Assembly: GCA_019802505.1 (NCBI GenBank)
Contig: JAFMOC010000043.1
Span: 1,144,501-1,208,500 of the forward strand
Direction: 5' to 3'
From: Corydoras sp. C115
Lineage: Eukaryota; Chordata; Actinopteri; Siluriformes; Callichthyidae
DNA length: 64,000 bases
The stretch's first letter is position 1; the number at the start of each line of letters is the position of its first letter. The position numbers were made by a program, and so were the translations under genes. Of this stretch, positions 12,911-27,100 are shown one piece after another. The notes under the pieces are model-generated. The model searched no databases and had not been told where the DNA came from. It was given only the letters and a program-made list of their open reading frames with translations.

Positions 12911-13324
12911 TTTTCTTTTTTGACAGTCCATTGTTAGTTCTCTGGCAATGGTCTCTGATCTAAATGGCAATTTCTTCGCAGTCAATTTTACTACATTTCT
13001 TTTTCCTATTTCACTTTAACCGAGCTTATATTACACGACAAAAAAAAAAGCCACTGATTTTCATTTTACTATGATGGATAAATTGGGTGCCACATTTTCT
13101 TTCCGTTTCCACTGAGCCATGTGCCCCTTTGCTTGTTGATTGCTTGTTTCAAGGATGCATCATTAATCCTTTACTTCAGAATAGTGAATGACTTGTCAAG
13201 CAGACGTTTCACTTAAAATGAATTTTTGGGTAGATTTCTGTTTCTCATTTTTTGAATTTATTCCTTCATTAATTATTAGTATGACACCATAGATTGAGAT
13301 AGATAGGAGTGTCATTGCAATTCT

Positions 13325-13328
<4 letters not shown>

Positions 13329-13393
<65 letters not shown>
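13329..13393. repeat. Pure (TA)n microsatellite
   Basis: An uninterrupted TA run of about 65 bp, likely length-polymorphic. Confidence 0.98.
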
Positions 13394-13397
<4 letters not shown>

Positions 13398-14167
13398 CTG
13401 ATGTCAGTGATTCACTTTATATAATTTTAATTTCTTAACATATTTGTGTTGTATAAAATACATTCTAAAATGCTGCTGTAACTGCGGTTTTAATTACACA
13501 ACTGAAAATTCTCTTCGAAGCATATACATAATTTTCTAAATGAATGAATTGCCAAAATTGCAATTCATTAAGCTTCAATAAAACTGTGAATGCATCCTAG
13601 TATACTAGTATTGATGTCCCTTGGTTTAATTGAATGGTCATAGTGTATGGAATTACGTATAATGGTGGGTATCCAAAAGTTTACAACACAAGCCTTACTA
13701 ACAATAAATAAAATATTATTCAGTTTTAATATAGTAACACCAACATGAGTTGTAGAATTGATTTTTGCATAATTTAAGTAATTCAGCTTCCTTTGACTCT
13801 AGCTTGTTCACTAGATAATCGATAGTACTTTTGTGAGAGGTACTATAATAGACACTTAAATAGACCCTTGGGTTTTAGACTTATTCTAAAACCCAGTAGG
13901 GCTTTCAGGAACCTGACCTGCTCTGACACTGCCCCAATTAGCAGAGTTTTCCCTTAGGGCTCTTTCCATCTGTACAGCAAATCACTGTGAGTGTACAACA
14001 CTTCTACCTGATATGGTGAATGTAACTAAAGGGTTTTATCTTAAAAGTCAACAACTTCATTTCATATTTAATAAAGAGATTAAAAGATTTATTGACCTAA
14101 ATTTCATGATTTCCAACCAATCCTACATTCTATTTTTTCTGGGTTTAGCCAACCTGGATGGATTTGG
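13394..14167. other. Unique AT-rich noncoding sequence
   Basis: No recognisable gene or repeat. Confidence 0.5.
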
Positions 14168-14328
14168 ATTATTATCTTATTCATTCATTCATTCATTATC
14201 TCCCGCTTTATGCTCTATTAGGGTCGCGGTGGGGTTCCCCATGCCCATCCAGGGGAGAACGTCTCGGGCACTAGGCAGATAGACCCAGGACAGGGCGCCA
14301 ATCCATCGCTGGGCAATTATTATCTTAT
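14168..14328 (-). mobile_element. 5'-truncated young SINE with TSD
   Basis: The body at 14181-14315 is antisense and holds only the 3' domain and the (TGAA)n tail. Exact 13-bp duplication ATTATTATCTTAT at 14168-14180 and 14316-14328. In sense orientation the copy begins TGCCCAGCGATGG, only 4 nt upstream of the truncation point of the copy at 1261-1387. It has the GATAGACCC state. Confidence 0.93.
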
Positions 14329-16136
14329 AAATGTGGTAAAAACAGCGTGAAAATGAAACAACTTCACAGTTAGTTTTAAGGTTTAAAGACCAGATATTTT
14401 ACCTCTGGCATATGGTGATGTTGGAACCATGCTGGCTGGAAGTTCTATCATCAGGTATTAGTTTGCTTGTTTTAGCACTGCCATGAAGTGTATGGCAGAA
14501 TCCATGGGTTTTAGGACAACTAATGGGATAAATTCCAAGCAGAAGATCTGGAGGATGAGGATGTCTGAAAAATAGTAAAGAAGAGGTCTCAGTGTTACAC
14601 AAGCCCCAACAAGAATAGACTGGAATATACTCTTAATTGAAATCTTTTATATTTAATTAGGCACCTAGAAGGCATAACACAATAGATGTAATTACAAAAA
14701 GATGGAAAACATAACATTAATGCATGTAGATTTTTATGTTCAAAAAACAAAGGTAAAGTTAGACTAGATTACTATGAAGGAAAGAGGAAAGAAGGGATAA
14801 AAAATTAAACCAGTTTTTTTAGTTTTGATCCATTTCTTTAATCTGTGATTTTTGGCGAGATCTTTGGATATTATATAGTTTAAGCAATAAGGGAAAAGGA
14901 AATGGAAACATGATGTCTATCAGGCATGCCACAACTTCCATTGATCATTGCTTTATTGGAATGTTTGTGATACAGTAAACACATTTTTTTGCAATATTAG
15001 CCATATATGTTCAGAATGAAAAGTTAATACGACAATCATGTACAGCTGTGGATTTGACAATTTTAAACACATCAGCTGGGAGAAATTGAGCAAAAAGTGC
15101 AGCAAACTCATTGTGTATAAATAAAGACAGAGCGTAAATAGATGTGGCAAATTTGAAATGGGCCTGGCACAGTAATCAGCAGCCAAGCGAGACACCAATC
15201 ACTCTTCCAGGATGGCAGCTGGGGCATGTCTAATGGTGCTTCTTATTTCCATTTCCACACTTCCAAATCCTGTCAGTTCCCTCATACACGTGGACAGCCA
15301 TCACATTACACACTGTGTATCAGTCATAGAATATAGCCCTACATGGCTTATAAGCTAAGTGACACAGAATGAGCGGGAGTTAAATTTGATCATGTTGACT
15401 AACAAAAAACATCTAAATATAATAAATACAGAAATAAACATAATTTGATTTCATACATTTTGTAGCTAACAGAATACAAGACTGATACATTTGCAAAGAA
15501 GGTTAAAGTGCAAGAATCTTAGAGTAATGTTCCTAAAATAATATAGTAGATTAGTTAAAAATGCATCATTTATCTTAAGTTTGAATCTTCATGCTTATTG
15601 TATTTAAATAATACCTAGACATTTTATGGCCTTATATTATCACTGATCAGTCCAAACGACATCAAGGAAAAGTTAGATAAATAAATCTAAATAATAAATA
15701 TATATGCATATACAGTATGTTATGGTATATCATGCACATACTACAAGTGCTTTGATTTTATTTTGAATTAAGTTCAGCTCCATAATATTTACATTTTTAC
15801 ATCACTGATCAAGTGTATAAGCTGCATTGTAAACTGTGGATTTACTCTGAATATACATGAGCGAACTATGTATGTATTCATGCAGATTTATTGTTATATA
15901 TCTTTGGTTCGTGGCAAAAGACAATAATAATGGCTTGAGCCATTTAGCAAATACAAAGATCTGGAGACAGACATATCTCATTTCGAAATATGTGTTGTGG
16001 ATTTTGCCAACTTCTATCTAAAAAACCTGAAGAGCAAAACCTATGTTCAATATTATCACAATGAATGTGTGTTTCTATCAACAGAGTAAGAAAATGCAAA
16101 TCAGACAGCAAACAAAATGAACAAAATTGATTGATT
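14329..16136. other. Unique noncoding sequence
   Basis: No gene supported. Minus-strand frames of 67 and 81 codons (14399-14602, 14953-15198) have no recognised domain. The stretch at 14940-15260 is more complex than the background. Confidence 0.5.
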
Positions 16137-16635
16137 ATACACTAATGAGGGCGGCACGGTGGCTTAGTGGTTAGCACGTTCGCCTCTCACAGTCCAAAAA
16201 CATGGATCAAGTCAATTGAGTTCTCCAAATTGCCCCATATAGAGTGTGTATGTGTGCTTGTCTGTGTGAGTGAGTGTGTGCCCAGCAATAGATTGGCGCC
16301 CTGTCCTGGGTGTATCTGCCCAGCGCCCGAAACGTTCTCCCCTGGATGGGCATGGGGAACCCCCCCCCGCGACCCTAATATAGGATAAAGCGGAAGATAA
16401 TGAATGGAATGAAGTCAACTGAGTTCTCCAAATTTCCCCATATAGAGTGTGTATGTGTGCTTGTCTGTGTGAGTGAGTGTGTGCCCAGCAATAGATTGGC
16501 GCCCTGTCCTCAGTGTATCTGCCCAGCGCCCAAAACATTCTCCCCTGGATGGGCATGGGGACCCCCCCCCCCCCCCGCGACCCTAATATAGGATTAAGCG
16601 AAAGATAATGGATGGATGGATGGATACACCAATGA
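16137..16635 (+). mobile_element. Rearranged SINE: internal deletion plus 203-bp tandem duplication
   Basis: The body at 16149-16623 is flanked by ATACACTAATGA (16137-16148) and ATACACCAATGA (16624-16635), one mismatch. The head is intact to CGCCTCTCA, then jumps directly to CAGTCCAAAAACATGG, losing the B box and most of the core (about 110 bp) at a 2-nt CA overlap. From AAGTCAA (about 16209) to the tail the sequence is repeated once with a 203-bp period: second unit from about 16412 to 16610, tail (ATGG)n. The units differ at several positions, including C-run length (8 versus 14) and AGCGCCCGAAACG versus AGCGCCCAAAACA, so the duplication is not brand new. A 154-codon minus-strand frame across it is a by-product. 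Confidence 0.9.
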
Positions 16636-19600
16636 AGAATACAATGACCGAATGCCATGGCCTTACTCTGAAACATCAGTTCATCACAGCATCCTTCACC
16701 ATTGACCTAGTGTGTTCAGCTGTGTACAGCATAGTACAAGTCTATATAACATGATGAAATTATATGCTAAATTATTATCAATCAAATATTTACTGCATTC
16801 CATACACATAAGATGCTTGCCTTTTCAGATTCAGATCTACAGAAGAAGCCATAGAATTCTGTGCTTATACAAAATACAGGCACATTTAGTCACTGAACTT
16901 GAAGTGATCTTGGAATTAAACTTAGAGTAAAAAAGATCTAAAATGATTCAATTTTCCTAATTTATTTCATGCATTCAATAATGCAAAAGATTCTGCAGTC
17001 CTTAATTAGGTAAATTAGTATGACAGAAAAAAGGAAAGAAAACTAAAGAGCTAAGGGATTCTTTTCACCTTGGCATAAAAGGTGGAAGAAACACTTCATT
17101 CTAGTTTTAAGTATTTTAAGAATGAATACATGTATCAACTCCCTTCACTTTCATTTGCATAATTAATTGTAGAGAAGTGTCATGTCTGAACCGATTCCTC
17201 AATATCCAGCACAGTTTACAAGCATTGTCTGCTTAATTTTAATGATTAAATGTAATTATTATTAGTGTAGTGTGTTGCTCAGTAGACAGCTACCCAAATA
17301 ATAAAGTTACCACTCAGTAATTGTTTATTGATTTATTTCACTGAAGGTCATTTACAGGGATATTTGCCTCCTTGCTTCATTGTGGTGCTTATAAATGGCA
17401 AATGGATAAAAGTAATGTAGTCACAGGTTCGCAAACTAATTCCTTGAATCTGTTTTGGACAGAAGCTTTTCTAAGAGGTGGACCAGTCACTGTCTGACAA
17501 TCTAATGCATCATATATAATTCAGAAAATGTAGTTAAACAGGCATGGGTGAAGACCAAGGTTACTAAAAACAAGGCTTGTGTTTGAGAAAGAAACACACC
17601 CAAAAAGAATTGAAAACGTGGGACAGGGATTGAACAAGATTTATATTTTCAAATCCAAAATAAAAGAACATTAAATATGGAATCTAAAAGATGAAATGAA
17701 TAGTTCAGATATTAGTTGTAATAATACATTTTTGTAAACTGAAATAAAACAGCCTCATATAGCAGATGCTGTAACCACACACAGACAGACGTATGATATA
17801 AACTTTCTTAGGATTATCACAACTGCATTCATTTTAATGGAAATCCACATTTGCTGATTCACTTAAACACTGTAGCAAACACTGTAATGCTGTACAGTGT
17901 AAATAGGTATTGGGACTGTTAAAGTGTAAAAATAAACATTAGTATTTAAACAGCCAAATTCAAAATTTTTGGACAGCTATATAGTCCATATAATTGAGTT
18001 AGACAGACTGCAAATAGCCAGAAGTACTGGGACAGCCAACCACACAAAACCAATTGAGAGAACAAACAAGTCCATTTTAAATGAACTGAAGTATTTAAGG
18101 TTGTGAGGATTTTCAAACTCTGTAGTGGCTTGTAAAATAATGATTGCATTGAATAGAATAAAAATTGCTTTCACAGTTGGGCCAGGGGGGGAAATGTGGT
18201 AAGTCAAATATTTAAAGAGTACAAAGAAGACATCACAGACTTTAATTAAACTCATTAAAATGCTGGTAACAACATTATTAAGAACCTGGGTGCCTCTGCT
18301 ACCAAAAACTCCATGTTTTACTTTTTACTTGTCAGTCACACCAAACAAGTTGAGTGAATATCAATGACATCGATCCAGGAATTTGCAAAGAGGGTAAAGC
18401 CAATGGTAAAATATATACTTTAGTTGCTTTAGATTGCCCAGTGGGTACATATGAAATCTCATAAGCTTCACAGAAATCTGACCTATATGGCAGTGTGGCA
18501 GAAAGAAGCATCTTCTGAAAAAAAGCACCCCTATGATTCTAATGCACTTGGACAGGGTTTAACGATGACATGTTGTGAGGATGTTTTAGTGAGAAAATAC
18601 AAATTTATGAATTTAGATGTATCTAGTGTTGAGGATATAGATTGCAACTAAATAAAAAAAAATGTTTCATCTGACCAATGTAACAGCCACATTAATGCAA
18701 TGTTTTGTTGAGCAGCACCAACAAATGTGGCAATATGGAAACATGGCAGTGTCAAATAGCAGCCTCCTGGAAGAGCCTCCACTCTTTTGTACATATAAAA
18801 GACACTAGGATAAGACTAAGACTTTTCTAAGCTAATGATTATAGGTTGCAGGTGACAATACACTTAAAGAAATGTAATTATTAAAACTTTATTCATATTA
18901 TGCTAATAGTGCCTCTTAAACTCTACACAATGCATTTTAACATTGCGATTGCCACTTGTAATTTTCCAAATCAGATCAAGCCTTATAGTATTCACCCATT
19001 CCCTGAAGTTCTATGGCTATTAATGAAAGAATGACTTTATATACAGACCACACAGAGAGTTTTAGAAACCCATTAAAATCCCTACTGAGGTCATCAGGCA
19101 AGGATTTACTCCCAAGCTATTATTTATCTCCAAATTGCAATTAACAGAGATCAAGGCAGAGCCCTCTTTTGCCTGCTAATGCAATCTATTTAAAACTTGA
19201 CTTGTGTGACCATGAGAGACAGATGTCTATAGGCAAGACAGTAGCATGTTTTAACCAGATATGTTATGTGCCACAGCATTTTCTCTTAGGCTCTTTTCCT
19301 GTAATTTCTTAATGACAATCACAAGTGTGCACATACCCTTACTTAGTTCTGTAATAATTTTATCTTTAATACCGGGTAAGTGTTAAAGAAAGGGATTGAA
19401 AGAAGAAAGAAACAGTAGAGAAGGAGGGGGAGCCCAATGGAGAGCCCCGATTATATCAGTGTGTTGAACTCTGGTGACTAACGTCTTTGTTTGGCCGCCT
19501 TTCAATCACAAATCTCTTCATAATTAAACCAGGGATTGCAAGCTCCTGAAGTCCTCTCTGTGTCACCTTCCTAAAGTAATTAACATTATCAGTTTTTTTA

Positions 19601-22149
19601 GCTTAGTTAGTTTGTGTGTATGTATGTGGCTAGGTATTGGTATTTGCGTGTGTTTTATTTATTTATTTATTTTTATTTTTTATTTTTTTTAATTTAAAGG
19701 TATGTAACAAAGGTTCTTATACTGTATTTAAGTACTATACTGGCCTGACAGTACATGTACAGACAAAATATTTTCAGATCTCTTCTTACTTTATCACCAA
19801 TAAACATGTCAGAGGGTGAGCTATTGCACCTATCTTTATTGAAAGAGCATTTAAAATATGATTTTTTTTACAAGCAGCCTTGAGTGGACTATGAACAAAG
19901 TGAAGGAATCATTAAAATTATAAATAATGTTGCATGAACAAGAAAAGTAACGTCCCTCAATCATAGTTACAGCCTTAGGGGAACCTTGGTTTTTGCAAAA
20001 CCACTGACTTTGTTGCATATAGTGGATGGTTGGATATATCTTATGAAGCAATAAAAATTGAATGATTTGTATTACATCTTTATTTTTTAAAGATGACAAA
20101 TATGAATCATTTGTAATGTAGATATAATAATAAACACAACAACATTTACACAACCATTTATTAATGCATTGTAAAATGTAGGTAAATCCTCCAATTTCTT
20201 TCAAAAGGTGTGAGGGAGAGAATCATCATAAAATGTTTAGCTCCTGCAAGGCCGATGTCTTTCAAGCTGTATTTAGTTTTGTACAGTGCTGATATAAACA
20301 TTTTTTTCATTTTCTTGTAAGACTTGTATATGTACAATTCTGGGGAAATTATACATTTCACTATAAAACATGCAAACATATCCTATATGATACACACAAT
20401 TCAACACATTTTAATGCTCAGTAAATTTTCAATCAATTGTCTAGTGTACATAATACACTTCCCCATTCTGGCTACAATTTAAACTCTCGTCTTCCTTAAA
20501 AAAAGGCCTGTTTCGGAATTGTTGCTGAGCAGTCAGGTTGTGAGGGATAAGTACAAAAGTTATGGATTAAACTGTGTAACCTGGCCAACACCAGCACATT
20601 AAGGCAAATCTAAAAATCTTTATCAAGCTTCTTGGCAGTAAGTAAAATTCAGCACTAAATAATACATAACCAGTGCCAAGCAGGGGAATTGGTTTCAAAC
20701 AGGAGATTAATAGACAGGAGGTAGAGGAAGCAAGGAAGCAGAATATTCATATTCAAAGGCACAAAACATTCGGAGTAATTAAACACAAATCATGGATCTA
20801 CACAAGGGAGGGAATTAAATAAGATACTAAACAAACAAAAGCACACGAGTTGGCTGTCTGTACAAACTGCAACATCAGATCATAATATTAAAGAAACCAT
20901 AAACTACTTTAAACCTAAACGATGTAGATTTATTAAACAATTTACATTTTTATTTTACAGAACAATACCTTTCATTTATGTTTAAATTCTTGTTTTGCTT
21001 TTCAATCTCTATTCTATGAAATTGTATTATTGTACAAAAACACCTTTATTAATCCAACCTGTTATTTACACAAATGGATTCCACTTTGTGTACAGAGCCA
21101 CAGTTACAGTTTGTTGCCACAGGCAAGGCTTTTCACAAATGGGTAGCATATCCAATATTTTTTTCATTTTCATCCCATGACCTTTTTAAGACCTGCCTTT
21201 ACAGAAATCTAAAATATAGATTATATATCTAAATAGATATAAATAATCCTGGTTTATCAAACCTGAAACAAATGAAGCATGTTTTACTACAAACTATGAA
21301 TAGTAAAACAAAACAAAAGACTTTTACATGGGCATGGTGTTGTGCTATCAAAAGGTTGATGGTTTCAAGTCCATTTGCTTAAGAAATTTGGAACTATTTG
21401 GAAATCAAATAGTAAAATGTATGCACATGTATCTTAATTTTTGTTTGTCAGTGCACAGTAAATAAATAAGTGTTAAATAAAGTGCATTGGTACATATTAC
21501 TGCATTGGTACATTTCTACTTGTTAAGTTCTTGTGCATTAAAATACCAAAGCTGCACTCTTATGCTCATGCATGTCCACTGTGGATTGTAAAACATTAAT
21601 GGCTGACATTTAGAAACAGATTGATTTTTTTTCACACAGTCAGTATGTGGTTTTGTCCATGTTTTCTTCTTAATCTGCAATTCCTTGTTTGCAAGAAGCC
21701 AGACTTGGGAAAGCATGATGCAAAGGTCAGTATTAAGCTACAGCATTGGTAAGGAACAGTTTGATGCATGACAGAAACAAAACTAAAACACATGGTACTT
21801 TTAATTATTTTAGTGCAGTCATGCACAACAAAATATAAAAATTTGAATACAATTATCTTACTGTACATTTAGATAGTTTAGTCAAACATCATGAAAGAAA
21901 AGCCATAGGTTTGCAATCAGAAGTTTTTTAAAACGTGCACATAATTTTCTAATGTTTTTTAAATTACAATTACAGCATTAGAATTACTGAGGTAGATATT
22001 TTAGGGATTTAAGTAAACAAAATTATAGTGGTAGATCACAAAAACTACAACATAGCCTAATAAAGTAGTCAGTAAGTGTATGTTTGGTTTTAGAGTCATA
22101 CATGTAAAATGTTGTAACTTAGTGTTAGTACCTACTCACTATTAGTAAG
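16636..22149. other. Long stretch of unique noncoding sequence
   Basis: About 5.5 kb with no young SINE, unusual beside the SINE-rich flanks. Short poly-T/poly-A tracts occur (near 19650-19695). No frame has a recognised domain. The block 18930-19320 has higher complexity than the background. Confidence 0.5.
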
Positions 22150-22260
22150 TAAAGCTGTCATCACACAGCAAGAAAGCCCTGAGTTTGAGTCCCAGGATGG
22201 GCTTCTTATGTGAGTTGGGTCAGGCATCTGTGCTTGCCAATGAAACTTGTTTACTTGTTT
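22150..22260 (+). mobile_element. Possible old SINE head remnant (tRNA-like)
   Basis: CACACAGCAAGAAAGCCCTG followed by GAGTTTGAGTCCCA resembles the tRNA-related head of fish SINEs, in which 'CTCACAGCAAGAAGGTCCTGGGTTCGATTCCC' is frequent. The B-box-like part is TTTGAGTCC. Core and tail are not recognisable. Confidence 0.45.
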
Positions 22261-24081
22261 TTGTAGATTGTAGATTTGGCTATTTGGCTGCCAACAGTTG
22301 GAGCAAGATACGTGTAATAAAAAAGTCTTCAGTGCTAAAAATCCAGCCAAATTTAATCCTACAAAAATGTTGTACCTTCTTCATTTACTTTTTTGGCAAA
22401 AGAAAATAGGCTGGTTTAAATACCTGTGTTTTACACAACAGAGAAAAACCACAAAATAAACAAGGTATGTTATCTATCTACATATTGTTACTAGTTTCCA
22501 AAAGTAGTAGACAAATATGGAAATAGTACAGTATTTGGTGAATACATGGGTGGATGAATGGTTGTATGAATGCTTTAACAAAAATCCACAAAGTAAAACC
22601 TAATTATATTTAAAATCTTAACAAAAAATATTATTGTTCAGACATTTTTGAGTCATCTTATACTAAAAAAGACTCATGCAAGTCTAAAATAGAACTAGGG
22701 GTAATGGTGGGGGTGAGGCGTTGGACTTAAGAAAGACCTTTGGTGTAAATTAGAGGTGGCAATTTGGGTCACCATCTATTTGAAATGTAATGGGGACAGT
22801 AGCAAATGGTCACATCACCCCAAGCCCCATTTACTCATTTCTAGCAATTAATCATAAAGATATGGTACAAAGAAAATAGCCACCACCTTTCAATTAAATG
22901 TAGCTCACAAATATAAAAAATGTGTTTTTAATGCAAACGACTAAATTCATTTACTGTACTATGAAATATGTTCACATTTTGAAATTAAAATGTATTCAAA
23001 TACAATTCTGCATTATTAAAGTGAGTCAAACTAAACAAGGATGACTGAAGAAATAGAGTAAGAACTAGATATAAAAATACTAGATATAAAAATAAATAAA
23101 GTCAATGCAAAGGCAATGGTTTCCAAGGCACCAGCTTTAAAGCCTTCTTTCGTTTTTTATCATTTGATACAGTGCTATAGGAAAGTTCACAAGAGCATCT
23201 TATTTTTCTGTTCCCTGGGGATAAGAGTCACCTTCCTAAAATTGCACCAAAGGAAAAAGGCAGAGGGAAAAAAAAAGTTAAGAACTATATACGTACAGGT
23301 TGTATATTAGGAGTTCACTTTTATTCTATAGAACTATAACCGATTATTTTTATTTATGTGTTTAATTCTCTGTTTAGTGTACAGCTGTTAACTGGTTGTG
23401 TCTGAAGTACTTAATTCTGTGTCATATTTCATCGTGTAATGGTGTAAGATTTTTCTTACCAAAATTGCACAAAATTGCATATATATTGCACGTATAAATA
23501 ATCACAGGAACCAATAGAACACAACTACATAAACCCATCTAGACTTTCTATGTCTTGAATTGTTTAAGGCTGAAGCTTTTTATAAAAAGCCTAATTATTA
23601 TACAGTATTTTCAACAAATATACTTTTATGATGATTCAAACAATTCAGAAACTTATTCCTAAGCAAATTTAATTATTCCCATTAGAATATTTAAAAAGTG
23701 GACCATGTGGCTTTTATTCAGTTTGGTGCATCTTATTATTATGGAGCATCTGGTTATCAGTTGTTAAGTAACCATACGAGGTGCAGTAACATGCTACATT
23801 AACCCTGTTGTGGCTGTGACGGGGTACATTTAATTAAACTCCATAAAAATCAAAAAAACTAAAATGACTTTTTTGTCTTTTAAAAATTACTTATTTAGAG
23901 AGTTTGTAGCGTTAACCATTTTTTCATAGCTATAAACTGTATTCTTACTACTACACTTTACTTTAAGGACCATAGTTAGAAGTGGCATCATGAAACATGA
24001 CACATACACACTGATGCTTCAGTAGTAATGAACAAACAATGCCATACATCAAAGAAAACTAAAATATGTGGGAAATAAAAA

Positions 24082-24085
<4 letters not shown>
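22261..24085. other. Unique AT-rich noncoding sequence
   Basis: No gene or young repeat recognised. Confidence 0.5.

Positions 24086-24154
<69 letters not shown>
24086..24154. repeat. Pure (AT)n microsatellite
   Basis: An uninterrupted AT run of 69 bp. Confidence 0.98.
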
Positions 24155-24159
<5 letters not shown>

Positions 24160-27100
24160 TGCAGTTCAAACTTTGAGGTAGAAAACTTTTTTTAAATTGT
24201 ATTTTTACACAGTGACTTTATTTAAAAACACTTTTTTGGGGTTGTCACAGATCACATATTCAGCCTTCTCACTTAAAATAAAATCTTTCTGATTATTTCC
24301 TTTCCCTCACAGACACTGATTAGATGCACAAACAATGAATTCACTAAATTTGCTCTAGAATAAGGCATTACTAAGCAGAATATTTTGAGCACAATAACTT
24401 AAAAATACAATAAACCTTGGCATTCTGTGACAGTCAGCAGTAGAAGCTTGATTTATCAATAAAACATTTATTGCAGTCGGATATATTCAAACTTATAAGT
24501 AGAGAGGCTATCTGACTTTAAAACAAGTAATCCAAGTCCAGAATTTCTGTGTGGCACAGTGACAATTAACAATTAATAAATGATATTAGTGCATGTGGGC
24601 GTGTGAGTGTTTCTTTTGGTTTGCTTGTCTTATAGTTGAATATAGGTGGCACAATGCAGAGGAATGTGAATGTGATCTTGGAGAGGTAGACAGAAGAATC
24701 ATAGATTCACAGCTTATCTGAGATTTACATCATATCTAGCACAATTGCTCAGTCTTAAAATCTCGAGGTCACCTTGGCTCATGTAAAGTAAGGACAGGCA
24801 GTATTACTGGAATACTCTAACTCATGGCTTTCTTTGACAAAACCTCAATAAAATGCGATATCATTTTGTCACATTGTCCCCTGTTTTATTTGTCACAGTA
24901 AAGTTAAAACAACATTAAACCTGTTATACTGCTTGGCTTTAATCATATTTAGGTCAATTTAAATGGACTAAAAATTTAAGCTAAAAACATCATTGTTCCA
25001 TAATATGTTCCAGTCATTGATTTGACAGCAAAAAAAAAAAAACACTGCTCTCACCAAGAATCTTTGTATTATGCTTCAAACATTGTGCACAGGCAAGCAA
25101 CATGATATTTACACAAAATACATTTTTCTCTTAAAAAACTTTCTGACAAGACCTTTAATAACCAAAATCAGCTAAGCATGGCCTGGTAAACATAGAAAAG
25201 AATTTACAATGACCATTGCCGAAACATACTGCAGTGTGACAGACAAAATGTAATATGGTCCTAAGTATGAAGGAACCAAATATAATATGATATAAAACAA
25301 AAGTTGAAAAAGGTTGCATAAACATGTAGCACACACGCTTAAAAAATTAAATACATAAAAAATGATTGGCGCCAGATTTATTCAGAAGTTGCTCTATACT
25401 CTGGGGATTAGCTCTACTTAGGTCTGAGCAGTTATACTGTTAGCCAATTAGGCAAATAATATGAATGCTTAATTTTTGCTGGTTTCCTTTTAGCACCAAT
25501 TTACAATGATCTTATCCACTGAGTGCAGCTTGCAAATACCTGGAGAGTTGTCTCAAATTTCAGCTCTTTTTATTTCTAAAAAGCAATGTAATAAGCTGTA
25601 TATTAGGAAAATATCCAACCTTAGAACCATTATGAAGCTGTAAAATAAAGAACATTATTGGAGGCATATTATCTTCTGCAACTGTTTATGGGCAAAAGTT
25701 TATACACACTAGGCTCAAAATTAAAACTTAACTATTAACTTCATTTTTAGTGTTTAATTATTACTTTTATCATAATTGTTACCATTATTTTTTTTTATGT
25801 ATAATCATTTTGTAAATAAATGAAAGCATCAAAGAAGCAGATATGTGCATCATATGTATGATGTGGTTGTTTTTAATAAGCCTAAATTTAATAAATAACT
25901 TCAATAAACAAATTGCTTTAATAAGACTTAATTAATTCTGTTCCCAGATCAGTCTTGGACTTTCATTTTTACCAGTACCATTTTTTACCTTGTGTTTATT
26001 TTGAACTTGCTGTCTGAATTCAAAATAAAAATGAAATGTAATTAAAGTTCAATCTTGAGCTTAGCTCTTCTGAAGGTTTTTCTCAGACATTCAAGGTTTG
26101 GTGCTGTTGCCTTTTCCTTCTTCAAGTGTTCAGCTGTGCTCTTTGTAGTGCAACCATTGATAAAACTGACATGTCTTTGCATTGTTTGGAACTGGGATGT
26201 TAGGAGAACTCTTTTTATAGTGCTTTCTGTTGTGTGAATATATTTTTGCCTTTCCTATCAATCAATGTGTCATCATCCAATCTCAGACGATTTTTACTTC
26301 GAATTTCCTCATTTACATGAGCTCATTGCAGAATAGTGTTGCACGAGCTTTAGTTTGAACTTCAGAAAAGAAGTGCAGAGACATACAATGATTGGAAGCT
26401 ATCAAGTGAATGAAGAAACTGAAGTAAGAAAAATATATCAAGGTAATCTTCAAAGCTATTGTGCTAGAAATACTACTAAAGCACCTAATAAAACAGTTCC
26501 ATCACATTTCTGGAGTCATTGGTAACTGCTCCATCCATTATTAAAAGAAAACCTAAAAATTATACAGTGGGGCGGACATCTCATTCAGTTTATGTGTTAT
26601 GTGTAGGCGGTAAATATAATAATTTGTAGTTAATTTACTATTGCTTTAACTTCCCCAATACAATCAAAGGTTCATATAAATTCAGTTGCATGTAAATGAA
26701 CTGAATTACAGATACCAAAAAGTAAAAAATGCACAAGAATATGAATTTCTAGCAGTATCTGTAACATGAAGAATAAAAGAATTTACTTCGGTTTTCCGAT
26801 GGGAAGACAATAGAGGTTTACAAATGAATAAAACATTGACACTTCTTCAACGTTAAAGAAGTTCAAGGAACTTTCATAGAAAAAAAAAGTTCAAGACTAA
26901 GTTAGGTCAAAAGGAATATTGTTTTTTTTTTTTTTTTTTATGAGCACAGGGTGAGAAAGGGAACACTTCTATGTGAATAAATTCACATTGGGCATCTGGT
27001 GGGAGAACAATGAGGAGTCAAACATATGTTTACAACAAGGGAAGGAGAAAACAAATGCTTAGATGCTGTGAAAAGCTTTTGCCTTCCTGTGGCTATACTG

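Noticed and set aside
12785..12985. Minus-strand frame containing a helix-turn-helix-like SETIARELTMD segment
   Set aside because: The resemblance to a transposase DNA-binding domain is limited to a few residues and the rest does not fit. Only the short nucleotide similarity at 12838-12910 was kept, at low confidence.
16212..16676. The longest open frame of the window (154 codons, minus strand)
   Set aside because: It lies wholly in the antisense of the tandemly repeated SINE, and similar peptides recur at every SINE copy. It is a by-product of the repeat.
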